From Merzomyia westermanni (taxonomy: Eukaryota > Arthropoda > Insecta > Diptera > Tephritidae): 64,000 nucleotides of DNA. The translations under genes and the position numbers were made by a program. Numbering within the stretch: the first letter of the stretch is position 1; every line of letters starts with the position of its first letter. The stretch is from positions 188,774,770-188,838,769 of the forward strand of contig OX465289.1 of assembly GCA_949987695.1 (NCBI GenBank), in the 5' to 3' direction. Below, one piece after another: positions 25,493 through 38,028 of this stretch. The notes below the pieces were generated by a model. That model searched no databases. It saw only the letters and a list, made by a program, of their open reading frames with translations, and had not been told where the DNA came from.

Positions 25493-28400
25493 TGGATAGC
25501 TGCAGCAATACCGTTTCCAAAAATGTATAGTTTTGCTGGTATATCTCAAATTATAAAAATGCAAACTTTGATAGGTCTACAACGCTCCGTTTAGCCGCAA
25601 ATCGCGTTTAAAGAAAAGTTAACTTCAAATGCCCATAACTTCCACAGTTTTGCTCCGATTTTCATGGTTTATGTACCATTGGATAGCTGCAGCAATACCG
25701 TTTCCAAAAATGTATAGTTTTGCTGGTATATCTCAAATTATAAAAATGCAAACTTTGATAGGTCTACAACGCTCCGTTTAGCCGCAAATCGCGTTTAAAG
25801 AAAAGTTAACTTCAAATGCCCATAACTTCCACAGTTTTGCTCCGATTTTCATGGTTTATGTACCATTGGATAGCTGCAGCAATACCGTTTCCAAAAATGT
25901 ATAGTTTTGCTGGTATATCTCAAATTATAAAAATGCAAACTTTGATAGGTCTACAACGCTCCGTTTAGCCGCAAATCGCGTTTAAAGAAAAGTTAACTTC
26001 AAATGGCCATAACTTCCACAGTTTTGCTCCGATTTTCATGGTTTATGTACCATTGGATAGCTGCAGCAATACCCTTTCCAAAAATGTATAGTTTTGCTGG
26101 TATATCTCAAATTATAAAAATGCAAACTTTGATAGGTCTACAACGCTCCGTTTAGCCGCAAATCGCGTTTAAAGAAAAGTTAACTTCAAATGCCCATAAC
26201 TTCCACAGTTTTGCTCCGATTTTCATGGTTTATGTACCATTGGATAGCTGCAGCAATACCCTTTCCAAAAATGTATAGTTTTGCTGGTATATCTCAATTT
26301 AAAAAAATGCAAACTTTGATAGGTCTACAACGCTCCGTTTAGCCGCAAATCGCGTTTAAAGATAAGTTAACTTCAAATGCCCATAACTTCCACAGTTTTG
26401 CTCCGATTTTCATGGTTTATGTACCATTGGATAGCTGCAGCAATACCCTTTCCAAAAATGTATAGTTTTGCTGGTATATCTCAATTTAAAAAAATGCAAA
26501 CTTTGATAGGCCTACAACGCTCCGTTTAGCCGCAAATCGCGTTTAAAGAAAAGTTAACTTCAAATGCCCATAACTTCCACAGTTTTTCTCCGATTTTCAT
26601 GGTTTATGTACCATTGGATAGCTGCAGCAATACCCTTTCCAAAAATGTATAGTTTTGCTGGTATATCTCAATTTAAAAAAATGCAAACTTTGATAGGCCT
26701 ACAACGCTCCGTTTAGCCGCAAATCGCGTTTAAAGAAAAGTTAACTTCAAATGCCCATAACTTCCACAGTTTTGCTCCGATTTTCATGGTTTATGTACCA
26801 TTGGATAGCTGCAGCAATACCCTTTCCAAAAATGTATAGTTTTGCTGGTATATCTCAATTTAAAAAAATGCGAACTTTGATAGGTCTACAACGCTCCGTT
26901 TAGCCGCAAATCGCGTTTAAAGAAAAGTTAACTTCAAATGGCCATAACTTCCACAGTTTTCCTCCGATTTTCATGGTTTATGTACCATTGGATAGCTGCA
27001 GCAATACCCTTTCCAAAAATGTATAGTTTTGCTGGTATATCTCAATTTAAAAAAATGCAAACTTTGATAGGTCTACAACGCTCCGTTTAGCCGCAAATCG
27101 CGTTTAAAGAAAAGTTAACTTCAAATGCCCATAACTTCCACAGTTTTGCTCCGATTTTCATGGTTTATGTACCATTGGATAGCTGCAGCAATACCCTTTC
27201 CAAAAATGTATAGTTTTGCTGGTATATCTCAATTTAAAAAAATGCGAACTTTGATAGGTCTACAACGCTCCGTTTAGCCGCAAATCGCGTTTAAAGAAAA
27301 GTTAACTTCAAATGGCCATAACTTCCACAGTTTTGCTCCGATTTTCATGGTTTATGTACCATTGGATAGCTGCAGCAATACCCTTTCCAAAAATGTATAG
27401 TTTTGCTGGTATATCTCAATTTAAAAAAATGCAAACTTTGATAGGTCTACAACGCTCCGTTTAGCCGCAAATCGCGTTTAAAGAAAAGTTAACTTCAAAT
27501 GCCCATAACTTCCACAGTTTTGCTCCGATTTTCATGGTTTATGTACCATTGGATAGCTGCAGCAATACCCTTTCCAAAAATGTATAGTTTTGCTGGTATA
27601 TCTCAATTTAAAAAAATGCAAACTTTGATAGGTCTACAACGCTCCGTTTAGCCGCAAATCGCGTTTAAAGAAAAGTTAACTTCAAATGCCCATAACTTCC
27701 ACAGTTTTGCTCCGATTTTCATGGTTTATGTACCATTGGATAGCTGCAGCAATACCCTTTCCAAAAATGTATAGTTTTGCTGGTATATCTCAATTTAAAA
27801 AAATGCAAACTTTGATAGGTCTACAACGCTCCGTTTAGCCGCAAATCGCGTTTAAAGAAAAGTTAACTTCAAATGGCCATAACTTCCACAGTTTTCCTCC
27901 GATTTTCATGGTTTATGTACCATTGGATAGCTGCAGCAATACCCTTTCCAAAAATGTATAGTTTTGCTGGTATATCTCAATTTAAAAAAATGCAAACTTT
28001 GATAGGTCTACAACGCTCCGTTTAGCCGCAAATCGCGTTTAAAGAAAAGTTAACTTCAAATGGCCATAACTTCCACAGTTTTGCTCCGATTTTCATGGTT
28101 TATGTACCATTGGATAGCTGCAGCAATACCCTTTCCAAAAATGTATAGTTTTGCTGGTATATCTCAATTTAAAAAAATGCAAACTTTGATAGGTCTACAA
28201 CGCTCCGTTTAGCCGCAAATCGCGTTTAAAGAAAAGTTAACTTCAAATGGCCATAACTTCCACAGTTTTCCTCCGATTTTCATGGTTTATGTACCATTGG
28301 ATAGCTGCAGCAATACCCTTTCCAAAAATGTATAGTTTTGCTGGTATATCTCAATTTAAAAAAATGCAAACTTTGATAGGTCTACAACGCTCCGTTTAGC

Positions 28401-28671
28401 CGCAAATCGCGTTTAAAGAAAAGTTAACTTCAAATGGCCATAACTTCCACAGTTTTCCTCCGATTTTCATGGTTTATGTACCATTGGATAGCTGCAGCAA
28501 TACCCTTTCCAAAAATGTATAGTTTTGCTGGTATATCTCAATTTAAAAAAATGCAAACTTTGATAGGTCTACAACGCTCCGTTTAGCCGCAAATCGCGTT
28601 TAAAGAAAAGTTAACTTCAAATGCCCATAACTTCCACAGTTTTGCTCCGATTTTCATGGTTTATGTACCAT
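25493..28671. repeat. Segment E cassette 1
   Basis: The order is three G140C+C21G+T58A/A62T units (C21G at 25513, 25700 and 25887), then one ATGGCC T58A/A62T unit. G140C units with T84C and G160T follow, then A71G at 26870, then ATGGCC units many of which carry G160C (near 26958, 27894, 28270 and 28457). From the last C21G to the first A71G is 983 bp, which is five units plus the 48- to 50-bp marker offset. The same marker order recurs at 28672 and 30168. Confidence 0.82.
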
Positions 28672-30167
28672 TGGATAGCTGCAGCAATACCGTTTCCAAA
28701 AATGTATAGTTTTGCTGGTATATCTCAAATTATAAAAATGCAAACTTTGATAGGTCTACAACGCTCCGTTTAGCCGCAAATCGCGTTTAAAGAAAAGTTA
28801 ACTTCAAATGGCCATAACTTCCACAGTTTTGCTCCGATTTTCATGGTTTATGTACCATTGGATAGCTGCAGCAATACCCTTTCCAAAAATGTATAGTTTT
28901 GCTGGTATATCTCAAATTATAAAAATGCAAACTTTGATAGGTCTACAACGCTCCGTTTAGCCGCAAATCGCGTTTAAAGAAAAGTTAACTTCAAATGCCC
29001 ACAACTTCCACAGTTTTGCTCCGATTTTCATGGTTTATGTACCATTGGATAGCTGCAGCAATACCCTTTCCAAAAATGTATAGTTTTGCTGGTATATCTC
29101 AATTTAAAAAAATGCAAACTTTGATAGGTCTACAACGCTCCGTTTAGCCGCAAATCGCGTTTAAAGAAAAGTTAACTTCAAATGCCCATAACTTCCACAG
29201 TTTTGCTCCGATTTTCATGGTTTATGTACCATTGGATAGCTGCAGCAATACCCTTTCCAAAAATGTATAGTTTTGCTGGTATATCTCAATTTAAAAAAAT
29301 GCAAACTTTGATAGGCCTACAACGCTCCGTTTAGCCGCAAATCGCGTTTAAAGAAAAGTTAACTTCAAATGCCCATAACTTCCACAGTTTTGCTCCGATT
29401 TTCATGGTTTATGTACCATTGGATAGCTGCAGCAATACCCTTTCCAAAAATGTATAGTTTTGCTGGTATATCTCAATTTAAAAAAATGCAAACTTTGATA
29501 GGTCTACAACGCTCCGTTTAGCCGCAAATCGCGTTTAAAGAAAAGTTAACTTCAAATGCCCATAACTTCCACAGTTTTGCTCCGATTTTCATGGTTTATG
29601 TACCATTGGATAGCTGCAGCAATACCCTTTCCAAAAATGTATAGTTTTGCTGGTATATCTCAATTTAAAAAAATGCAAACTTTGATAGGCCTACAACGCT
29701 CCGTTTAGCCGCAAATCGCGTTTAAAGAAAAGTTAACTTCAAATGCCCATAACTTCCACAGTTTTGCTCCGATTTTCATGGTTTATGTACCATTGGATAG
29801 CTGCAGCAATACCCTTTCCAAAAATGTATAGTTTTGCTGGTATATCTCAATTTAAAAAAATGCGAACTTTGATAGGTCTACAACGCTCCGTTTAGCCGCA
29901 AATCGCGTTTAAAGAAAAGTTAACTTCAAATGGCCATAACTTCCACAGTTTTCCTCCGATTTTCATGGTTTATGTACCATTGGATAGCTGCAGCAATACC
30001 CTTTCCAAAAATGTATAGTTTTGCTGGTATATCTCAAATTATAAAAATGCAAACTTTGATAGGTCTACAACGCTCCGTTTAGCCGCAAATCGCGTTTAAA
30101 GAAAAGTTAACTTCAAATGCCCATAACTTCCACAGTTTTGCTCCGATTTTCATGGTTTATGTACCAT
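28672..30167. repeat. Segment E cassette 2
   Basis: C21G at 28692 lies 15 units (2805 bp) after the last C21G of cassette 1. The order is C21G+T58A/A62T unit, ATGGCC T58A/A62T unit, G140C units two of which carry T84C, A71G at 29862, and a G160C unit near 29951. C21G to A71G is 1170 bp, one unit more than in cassette 1. Only one G160C unit follows before the next C21G block, and it also carries T58A/A62T, so the cassette end is a recombinant. Confidence 0.82.
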
Positions 30168-30233
30168 TGGATAGCTGCAGCAATACCGTTTCCAAAAATG
30201 TATAGTTTTGCTGGTTCATGGTTTATGTACCAT
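30168..30233. repeat. Truncated unit, 66 bp (121 bp missing)
   Basis: GCTGGT is joined to TCATGGTTTATG, deleting unit positions 49-169 with a single shared T. This is the shortest unit in the window. Its C21G marker (30188) shows it came from the same subfamily as its neighbours. It shifts the phase of all later units by 66 bp, which is why the spacing of cassette 3 to cassettes 1 and 2 is a whole number of units plus 66. Confidence 0.94.
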
Positions 30234-33200
30234 TGGATAGCTGCAGCAATACCGTTTCCAAAAATGTATAGTTTTGCTGGTATATCTCAAATTATAAAAA
30301 TGCAAACTTTGATAGGTCTACAACGCTCCGTTTAGCCGCAAATCGCGTTTAAAGAAAAGTTAACTTCAAATGGCCATAACTTCCACAGTTTTGCTCCGAT
30401 TTTCATGGTTTATGTACCATTGGATAGCTGCAGCAATACCGTTTCCAAAAATGTATAGTTTTGCTGGTATATCTCAAATTATAAAAATGCAAACTTTGAT
30501 AGGTCTACAACGCTCCGTTTAGCCGCAAATCGCGTTTAAAGAAAAGTTAACTTCAAATGCCCATAACTTCCACAGTTTTGCTCCGATTTTCATGGTTTAT
30601 GTACCATTGGATAGCTGCAGCAATACCGTTTCCAAAAATGTATAGTTTTGCTGGTATATCTCAAATTATAAAAATGCAAACTTTGATAGGTCTACAACGC
30701 TCCGTTTAGCCGCAAATCGCGTTTAAAGAAAAGTTAACTTCAAATGGCCATAACTTCCACAGTTTTGCTCCGATTTTCATGGTTTATGTACCATTGGATA
30801 GCTGCAGCAATACCCTTTCCAAAAATGTATAGTTTTGCTGGTATATCTCAAATTATAAAAATGCAAACTTTGATAGGTCTACAACGCTCCGTTTAGCCGC
30901 AAATCGCGTTTAAAGAAAAGTTAACTTCAAATGCCCATAACTTCCACAGTTTTGCTCCGATTTTCATGGTTTATGTACCATTGGATAGCTGCAGCAATAC
31001 CCTTTCCAAAAATGTATAGTTTTGCTGGTATATCTCAAATTATAAAAATGCAAACTTTGATAGGTCTACAACGCTCCGTTTAGCCGCAAATCGCGTTTAA
31101 AGAAAAGTTAACTTCAAATGCCCATAACTTCCACAGTTTTGCTCCGATTTTCATGGTTTATGTACCATTGGATAGCTGCAGCAATACCGTTTCCAAAAAT
31201 GTATAGTTTTGCTGGTATATCTCAAATTATAAAAATGCAAACTTTGATAGGTCTACAACGCTCCGTTTAGCCGCAAATCGCGTTTAAAGAAAAGTTAACT
31301 TCAAATGCCCATAACTTCCACAGTTTTGCTCCGATTTTCATGGTTTATGTACCATTGGATAGCTGCAGCAATACCGTTTCCAAAAATGTATAGTTTTGCT
31401 GGTATATCTCAAATTATAAAAATGCAAACTTTGATAGGTCTACAACGCTCCGTTTAGCCGCAAATCGCGTTTAAAGAAAAGTTAACTTCAAATGCCCATA
31501 ACTTCCACAGTTTTGCTCCGATTTTCATGGTTTATGTACCATTGGATAGCTGCAGCAATACCGTTTCCAAAAATGTATAGTTTTGCTGGTATATCTCAAA
31601 TTATAAAAATGCAAACTTTGATAGGTCTACAACGCTCCGTTTAGCCGCAAATCGCGTTTAAAGAAAAGTTAACTTCAAATGCCCATAACTTCCACAGTTT
31701 TGCTCCGATTTTCATGGTTTATGTACCATTGGATAGCTGCAGCAATACCGTTTCCAAAAATGTATAGTTTTGCTGGTATATCTCAAATTATAAAAATGCA
31801 AACTTTGATAGGTCTACAACGCTCCGTTTAGCCGCAAATCGCGTTTAAAGAAAAGTTAACTTCAAATGGCCATAACTTCCACAGTTTTGCTCCGATTTTC
31901 ATGGTTTATGTACCATTGGATAGCTGCAGCAATACCCTTTCCAAAAATGTATAGTTTTGCTGGTATATCTAAAATTATAAAAATGCAAACTTTGATAGGT
32001 CTACAACGCTCCGTTTAGCCGCAAATCGCGTTTAAAGAAAAGTTAACTTCAAATGCCCATAACTTCCACAGTTTTGCTCCGATTTTCATGGTTTATGTAC
32101 CATTGGATAGCTGCAGCAATACCCTTTCCAAAAATGTATAGTTTTGCTGGTATATCTCAATTTAAAAAAATGCAAACTTTGATAGGCCTACAACGCTCCG
32201 TTTAGCCGCAAATCGCGTTTAAAGAAAAGTTAACTTCAAATGCCCATAACTTCCACAGTTTTTCTCCGATTTTCATGGTTTATGTACCATTGGATAGCTG
32301 CAGCAATACCCTTTCCAAAAATGTATAGTTTTGCTGGTATATCTCAATTTAAAAAAATGCAAACTTTGATAGGTCTACAACGCTCCGTTTAGCCGCAAAT
32401 CGCGTTTAAAGAAAAGTTAACTTCAAATGCCCATAACTTCCACAGTTTTGCTCCGATTTTCATGGTTTATGTACCATTGGATAGCTGCAGCAATACCCTT
32501 TCCAAAAATGTATAGTTTTGCTGGTATATCTCAATTTAAAAAAATGCAAACTTTGATAGGCCTACAACGCTCCGTTTAGCCGCAAATCGCGTTTAAAGAA
32601 AAGTTAACTTCAAATGCCCATAACTTCCACAGTTTTTCTCCGATTTTCATGGTTTATGTACCATTGGATAGCTGCAGCAATACCCTTTCCAAAAATGTAT
32701 AGTTTTGCTGGTATATCTCAATTAAAAAAAATGCAAACTTTGATAGGCCTACAACGCTCCGTTTAGCCGCAAATCGCGTTTAAAGAAAAGTTAACTTCAA
32801 ATGCCCATAACTTCCACAGTTTTGCTCCGATTTTCATGGTTTATGTACCATTGGATAGCTGCAGCAATACCCTTTCCAAAAATGTATAGTTTTGCTGGTA
32901 TATCTCAATTTAAAAAAATGCAAACTTTGATAGGTCTACAACGCTCCGTTTAGCCGCAAATCGCGTTTAAAGAAAAGTTAACTTCAAATGCCCATAACTT
33001 CCACAGTTTTGCTCCGATTTTCATGGTTTATGTACCATTGGATAGCTGCAGCAATACCCTTTCCAAAAATGTATAGTTTTGCTGGTATATCTCAATTTAA
33101 AAAAATGCAAACTTTGATAGGTCTACAACGCTCCGTTTAGCCGCAAATCGCGTTTAAAGAAAAGTTAACTTCAAATGCCCATAACTTCCACAGTTTTGCT

Positions 33201-35449
33201 CCGATTTTCATGGTTTATGTACCATTGGATAGCTGCAGCAATACCCTTTCCAAAAATGTATAGTTTTGCTGGTATATCTCAATTTAAAAAAATGCGAACT
33301 TTGATAGGTCTACAACGCTCCGTTTAGCCGCAAATCGCGTTTAAAGAAAAGTTAACTTCAAATGGCCATAACTTCCACAGTTTTCCTCCGATTTTCATGG
33401 TTTATGTACCATTGGATAGCTGCAGCAATACCCTTTCCAAAAATGTATAGTTTTGCTGGTATATCTCAATTTAAAAAAATGCAAACTTTGATAGGTCTAC
33501 AACGCTCCGTTTAGCCGCAAATCGCGTTTAAAGAAAAGTTAACTTCAAATGGCCATAACTTCCACAGTTTTGCTCCGATTTTCATGGTTTATGTACCATT
33601 GGATAGCTGCAGCAATACCCTTTCCAAAAATGTATAGTTTTGCTGGTATATCTCAATTTAAAAAAATGCAAACTTTGATAGGTCTACAACGCTCCGTTTA
33701 GCCGCAAATCGCGTTTAAAGAAAAGTTAACTTCAAATGGCCATAACTTCCACAGTTTTGCTCCGATTTTCATGGTTTATGTACCATTGGATAGCTGCAGC
33801 AATACCCTTTCCAAAAATGTATAGTTTTGCTGGTATATCTCAATTTAAAAAAATGCAAACTTTGATAGGTCTACAACGCTCCGTTTAGCCGCAAATCGCG
33901 TTTAAAGAAAAGTTAACTTCAAATGGCCATAACTTCCACAGTTTTCCTCCGATTTTCATGGTTTATGTACCATTGGATAGCTGCAGCAATACCCTTTCCA
34001 AAAATGTATAGTTTTGCTGGTATATCTCAATTTAAAAAAATGCAAACTTTGATAGGTCTACAACGCTCCGTTTAGCCGCAAATCGCGTTTAAAGAAAAGT
34101 TAACTTCAAATGGCCATAACTTCCACAGTTTTCCTCCGATTTTCATGGTTTATGTACCATTGGATAGCTGCAGCAATACCCTTTCCAAAAATGTATAGTT
34201 TTGCTGGTATATCTCAATTTAAAAAAATGCAAACTTTGATAGGTCTACAACGCTCCGTTTAGCCGCAAATCGCGTTTAAAGAAAAGTTAACTTCAAATGG
34301 CCATAACTTCCACAGTTTTCCTCCGATTTTCATGGTTTATGTACCATTGGATAGCTGCAGCAATACCCTTTCCAAAAATGTATAGTTTTGCTGGTATATC
34401 TCAATTTAAAAAAATGCAAACTTTGATAGGTCTACAACGCTCCGTTTAGCCGCAAATCGCGTTTAAAGAAAAGTTAACTTCAAATGCCCATAACTTCCAC
34501 AGTTTTGCTCCGATTTTCATGGTTTATGTACCATTGGATAGCTGCAGCAATACCCTTTCCAAAAATGTATAGTTTTGCTGGTATATCTCAATTTAAAAAA
34601 ATGCAAACTTTGATAGGTCTACAACGCTCCGTTTAGCCGCAAATCGCGTTTAAAGAAAAGTTAACTTCAAATGGCCATAACTTCCACAGTTTTCCTCCGA
34701 TTTTCATGGTTTATGTACCATTGGATAGCTGCAGCAATACCCTTTCCAAAAATGTATAGTTTTGCTGGTATATCTCAATTTAAAAAAATGCAAACTTTGA
34801 TAGGTCTACAACGCTCCGTTTAGCCGCAAATCGCGTTTAAAGAAAAGTTAACTTCAAATGGCCATAACTTCCACAGTTTTCCTCCGATTTTCATGGTTTA
34901 TGTACCATTGGATAGCTGCAGCAATACCCTTTCCAAAAATGTATAGTTTTGCTGGTATATCTCAATTTAAAAAAATGCAAACTTTGATAGGTCTACAACG
35001 CTCCGTTTAGCCGCAAATCGCGTTTAAAGAAAAGTTAACTTCAAATGGCCATAACTTCCACAGTTTTCCTCCGATTTTCATGGTTTATGTACCATTGGAT
35101 AGCTGCAGCAATACCCTTTCCAAAAATGTATAGTTTTGCTGGTATATCTCAATTTAAAAAAATGCAAACTTTGATAGGTCTACAACGCTCCGTTTAGCCG
35201 CAAATCGCGTTTAAAGAAAAGTTAACTTCAAATGGCCATAACTTCCACAGTTTTCCTCCGATTTTCATGGTTTATGTACCATTGGATAGCTGCAGCAATA
35301 CCCTTTCCAAAAATGTATAGTTTTGCTGGTATATCTCAATTTAAAAAAATGCAAACTTTGATAGGTCTACAACGCTCCGTTTAGCCGCAAATCGCGTTTA
35401 AAGAAAAGTTAACTTCAAATGCCCATAACTTCCACAGTTTTGCTCCGAT
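30168..35449. repeat. Segment E cassette 3
   Basis: C21G units run from 30188 to 31750 (eight, one truncated, with two non-C21G units between). They are followed by an ATGGCC T58A/A62T unit, G140C units with T84C and G160T (near 32262 and 32635), A71G at 33294, and a run rich in G160C (33383 to about 35250). The last C21G is 16 units plus 66 bp after that of cassette 2. C21G to A71G is 1544 bp, three units longer than in cassette 1. Gain or loss of one to three units between cassettes is clear. The right edge is approximate. Confidence 0.8.
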
Positions 35450-35843
35450 TTTCATGGTTTATGTACCATTGGATAGCTGCAGCAATACCCTTTCCAAAAA
35501 TGTATAGTTTTGCTGGTATATCTCAATTTAAAAAAATGCAAACTTTGATAGGTCTACAACGCTCCGTTTAGCCGCAAATCGCGTTTAAAGAAAAGTTAAC
35601 TTCAAATGGCCATAACTTTCACAGTTTTGCTCCGATTTTCATGGTTTATGTACCATTGGATAGCTGCAGCAATACCCTTTCCAAAAATGTATAGTTTTGC
35701 TGGTATATCTCAATTTAAAAAAATGCAAACTTTGATAGGTCTACAACGCTCCGTTTAGCCGCAAATCGCGTTTAAAGAAAAGTTAACTTCAAATGGCCAT
35801 AACTTCCACAGTTTTGCTCCGATTTTCATGGTTTATGTACCAT

Positions 35844-36018
35844 TGGATAGCTGCAGCAAAAATGTATAGTTTTGCTGGTATATCTCAATTTAAAAAAATG
35901 CAAACTTTGATAGGTCTACAACGCTCCGTTTAGCCGCAAATCGCATTTAAAGAAAAGTTAACTTCAAATGCCCATAACTTCCACAGTTTTGCTCCGATTT
36001 TCATGGTTTATGTACCAT
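35844..36018. repeat. Shortened unit, 175 bp (12-bp deletion, copy 1)
   Basis: GCAGCAAAAATG replaces the normal sequence because positions 17-28 are lost. CAA at 14-16 and 26-28 supplies 3 bp of microhomology. The unit also has G114A (CGCATTT near 35945). The same deletion occurs in three later units, so it spread by duplication or conversion. Confidence 0.95.
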
Positions 36019-36765
36019 TGGATAGCTGCAGCAATACCCTTTCCAAAAATGTATAGTTTTGCTGGTATATCTCAAATTATAAAAATGCAAACTTTGATAG
36101 GTCTACAACGCTCCGTTTAGCCGCAAATCGCGTTTAAAGAAAAGTTAACTTCAAATGCCCATAACTTCCACAGTTTTGCTCGATTTTCTTGGTTTATGTA
36201 CCATTGGATAGCTGCAGCAATACCCTTTACAAAAATGTATAGTTTTGCTGGTATATCTCAATTTAAAAAAATGCAAACTTTGATAGGTCTACAACGCTCC
36301 GTTTAGCCGCAAATCGCGTTTAAAGAAAAGTTAACTTCAAATGCCCATAACTTCCACAGTTTTGCTCCGATTTTCATGGTTTATGTACCATTGGATAGCT
36401 GCAGCAATACCCTTTCCAAAAATGTATAGTTTTGCTGGTATATCTCAATTTAAAAAAATGCAAACTTTGATAGGTCTACAACGCTCCGTTTAGCCGCAAA
36501 TCGCGTTTAAAGAAAAGTTAACTTCAAATGGCCATAACTACCACAGTTTTGCTCCGATTTTCATGGTTTATGTACCATTGGATAGCTGCAGCAATACCCT
36601 TTCCAAAAATGTATAGTTTTGCTGGTATATCTCAATTTAAAAAAATGCAAACTTTGATAGGTCTACAACGCTCCGTTTAGCCGCAAATCGCGTTTAAAGA
36701 AAAGTTAACTTCAAATGGCCATAACTTCCACAGTTTTGCTCCGATTTTCATGGTTTATGTACCAT

Positions 36766-36940
36766 TGGATAGCTGCAGCAAAAATGTATAGTTTTGCTGG
36801 TATATCTCAATTTAAAAAAATGCAAACTTTGATAGGTCTACAACGCTCCGTTTAGCCGCAAATCGCATTTAAAGAAAAGTTAACTTCAAATGGCCATAAC
36901 TTCCACAGTTTTGCTCCGATTTTCATGGTTTATGTACCAT
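36766..36940. repeat. Shortened unit, 175 bp (12-bp deletion, copy 2)
   Basis: Identical deletion of positions 17-28 with G114A near 36868. It lies 922 bp from copy 1, which is one 175-bp copy, three full units and one 186-bp unit. It is followed by an ATGGCC unit where copy 1 is followed by ATGCCC. Confidence 0.95.
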
Positions 36941-37127
36941 TGGATAGCTGCAGCAATACCCTTTCCAAAAATGTATAGTTTTGCTGGTATATCTCAATTT
37001 AAAAAAATGCAAACTTTGATAGGTCTACAACGCTCCGTTTAGCCGCAAATCGCGTTTAAAGAAAAGTTAACTTCAAATGGCCATAACTTCCACAGTTTTG
37101 CTCCGATTTTCATGGTTTATGTACCAT

Positions 37128-37304
37128 TGGATAGCTGCAGCAATACCCTTTTTAGTTTTGCTGGTATATCTCAATTTAAAAAAATGCAAACTTTGATAGG
37201 TCTACAACGCTCCGTTTAGCCGCAAATCGCGTTTAGAGAAAAGTTAACTTCAAATGCCCATAACTTCCACAGTTTTGCTCCGATTTTCATGGTTTATGTA
37301 CCAT
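37128..37304. repeat. Shortened unit, 177 bp (10 bp missing)
   Basis: ACCCTTTTTAGTTTTGC shows loss of 10 bp from the CCAAAAATGTA stretch, close to but not the same as the 12-bp deletion. The unit also reads GTTTAGAGAAAA near 37234. Only one copy is present. Confidence 0.92.
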
Positions 37305-37678
37305 TGGATAGCTGCAGCAATACCCTTTCCAAAAATGTATAGTTTTGCTGGTATATCTCAATTTAAAAAAATGCAAACTTTGATAGGTCTACAACGCTCC
37401 GTTTAGCCGCAAATCGCGTTTAAAGAAAAGTTAACTTCAAATGGCCATAACTTCCACAGTTTTGCTCCGATTTTCATGGTTTATGTACCATTGGATAGCT
37501 GCAGCAATACCCTTTCCAAAAATGTATAGTTTTACTGGTATATCTCAATTTAAAAAAATGCAAACTTTGATAGGTCTACAACGCTCCGTTTAGCCGCAAA
37601 TCGCGTTTAAAGAAAAGTTAACTTCAAATGGCCATAACTTCCACAGTTTTGCACCGATTTTCATGGTTTATGTACCAT

Positions 37679-37853
37679 TGGATAGCTGCAGCAAAAATGT
37701 ATAGTTTTGCTGGTATATCTCAATTTAAAAAAATGCAAACTTTGATAGGTCTACAACGCTCCGTTTAGCCGCAAATCGCGTTTAAAGAAAAGTTAACTTC
37801 AAATGGCCATAACTTCCACAGTTTTGCTCCGATTTTCATGGTTTATGTACCAT
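37679..37853. repeat. Shortened unit, 175 bp (12-bp deletion, copy 3)
   Basis: Same deletion of positions 17-28, but this copy keeps CGCGTTT at position 114. It lies directly before copy 4, so the two form a tandem pair. The preceding unit end has GCACCGATTTT, a private change. Confidence 0.95.
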
Positions 37854-38028
37854 TGGATAGCTGCAGCAAAAATGTATAGTTTTGCTGGTATATCTCAATT
37901 TAAAAAAATGCAAACTTTGATAGGTCTACAACGCTCCGTTTAGCCGCAAATCGCATTTAAAGAAAAGTTAACTTCAAATGGCCATAACTTCCACAGTTTT
38001 GCTCCGATTTTCATGGTTTATGTACCAT
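37854..38028. repeat. Shortened unit, 175 bp (12-bp deletion, copy 4)
   Basis: Same deletion of positions 17-28, again with G114A (near 37955). It is directly next to copy 3. The G114A difference between the adjacent copies shows they are not a simple fresh duplication of each other. Confidence 0.95.

Larger units (their letters stand above)
24422..35843. repeat. Array segment E: T58A+A62T, C21G, T84C, A71G, G160C/T subfamilies
   Basis: Units reading CAAATTATAAAA instead of CAATTTAAAAAA appear first at about 24476 and last near 36074. Several also read ACCGTTTCC (C21G). Further markers confined largely to this segment are GGCCTAC (T84C), ATGCGAAC (A71G), GTTTTCCTCC (G160C) and GTTTTTCTCC (G160T). 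The markers keep a recurrent order, forming three related cassettes described separately. T58A and A62T always travel together. Confidence 0.9.

Noticed and set aside
30117..30335. 72-codon open frame
   Set aside because: Produced by the 121-bp deletion in the 66-bp unit, which repeats one peptide segment; satellite sequence throughout.
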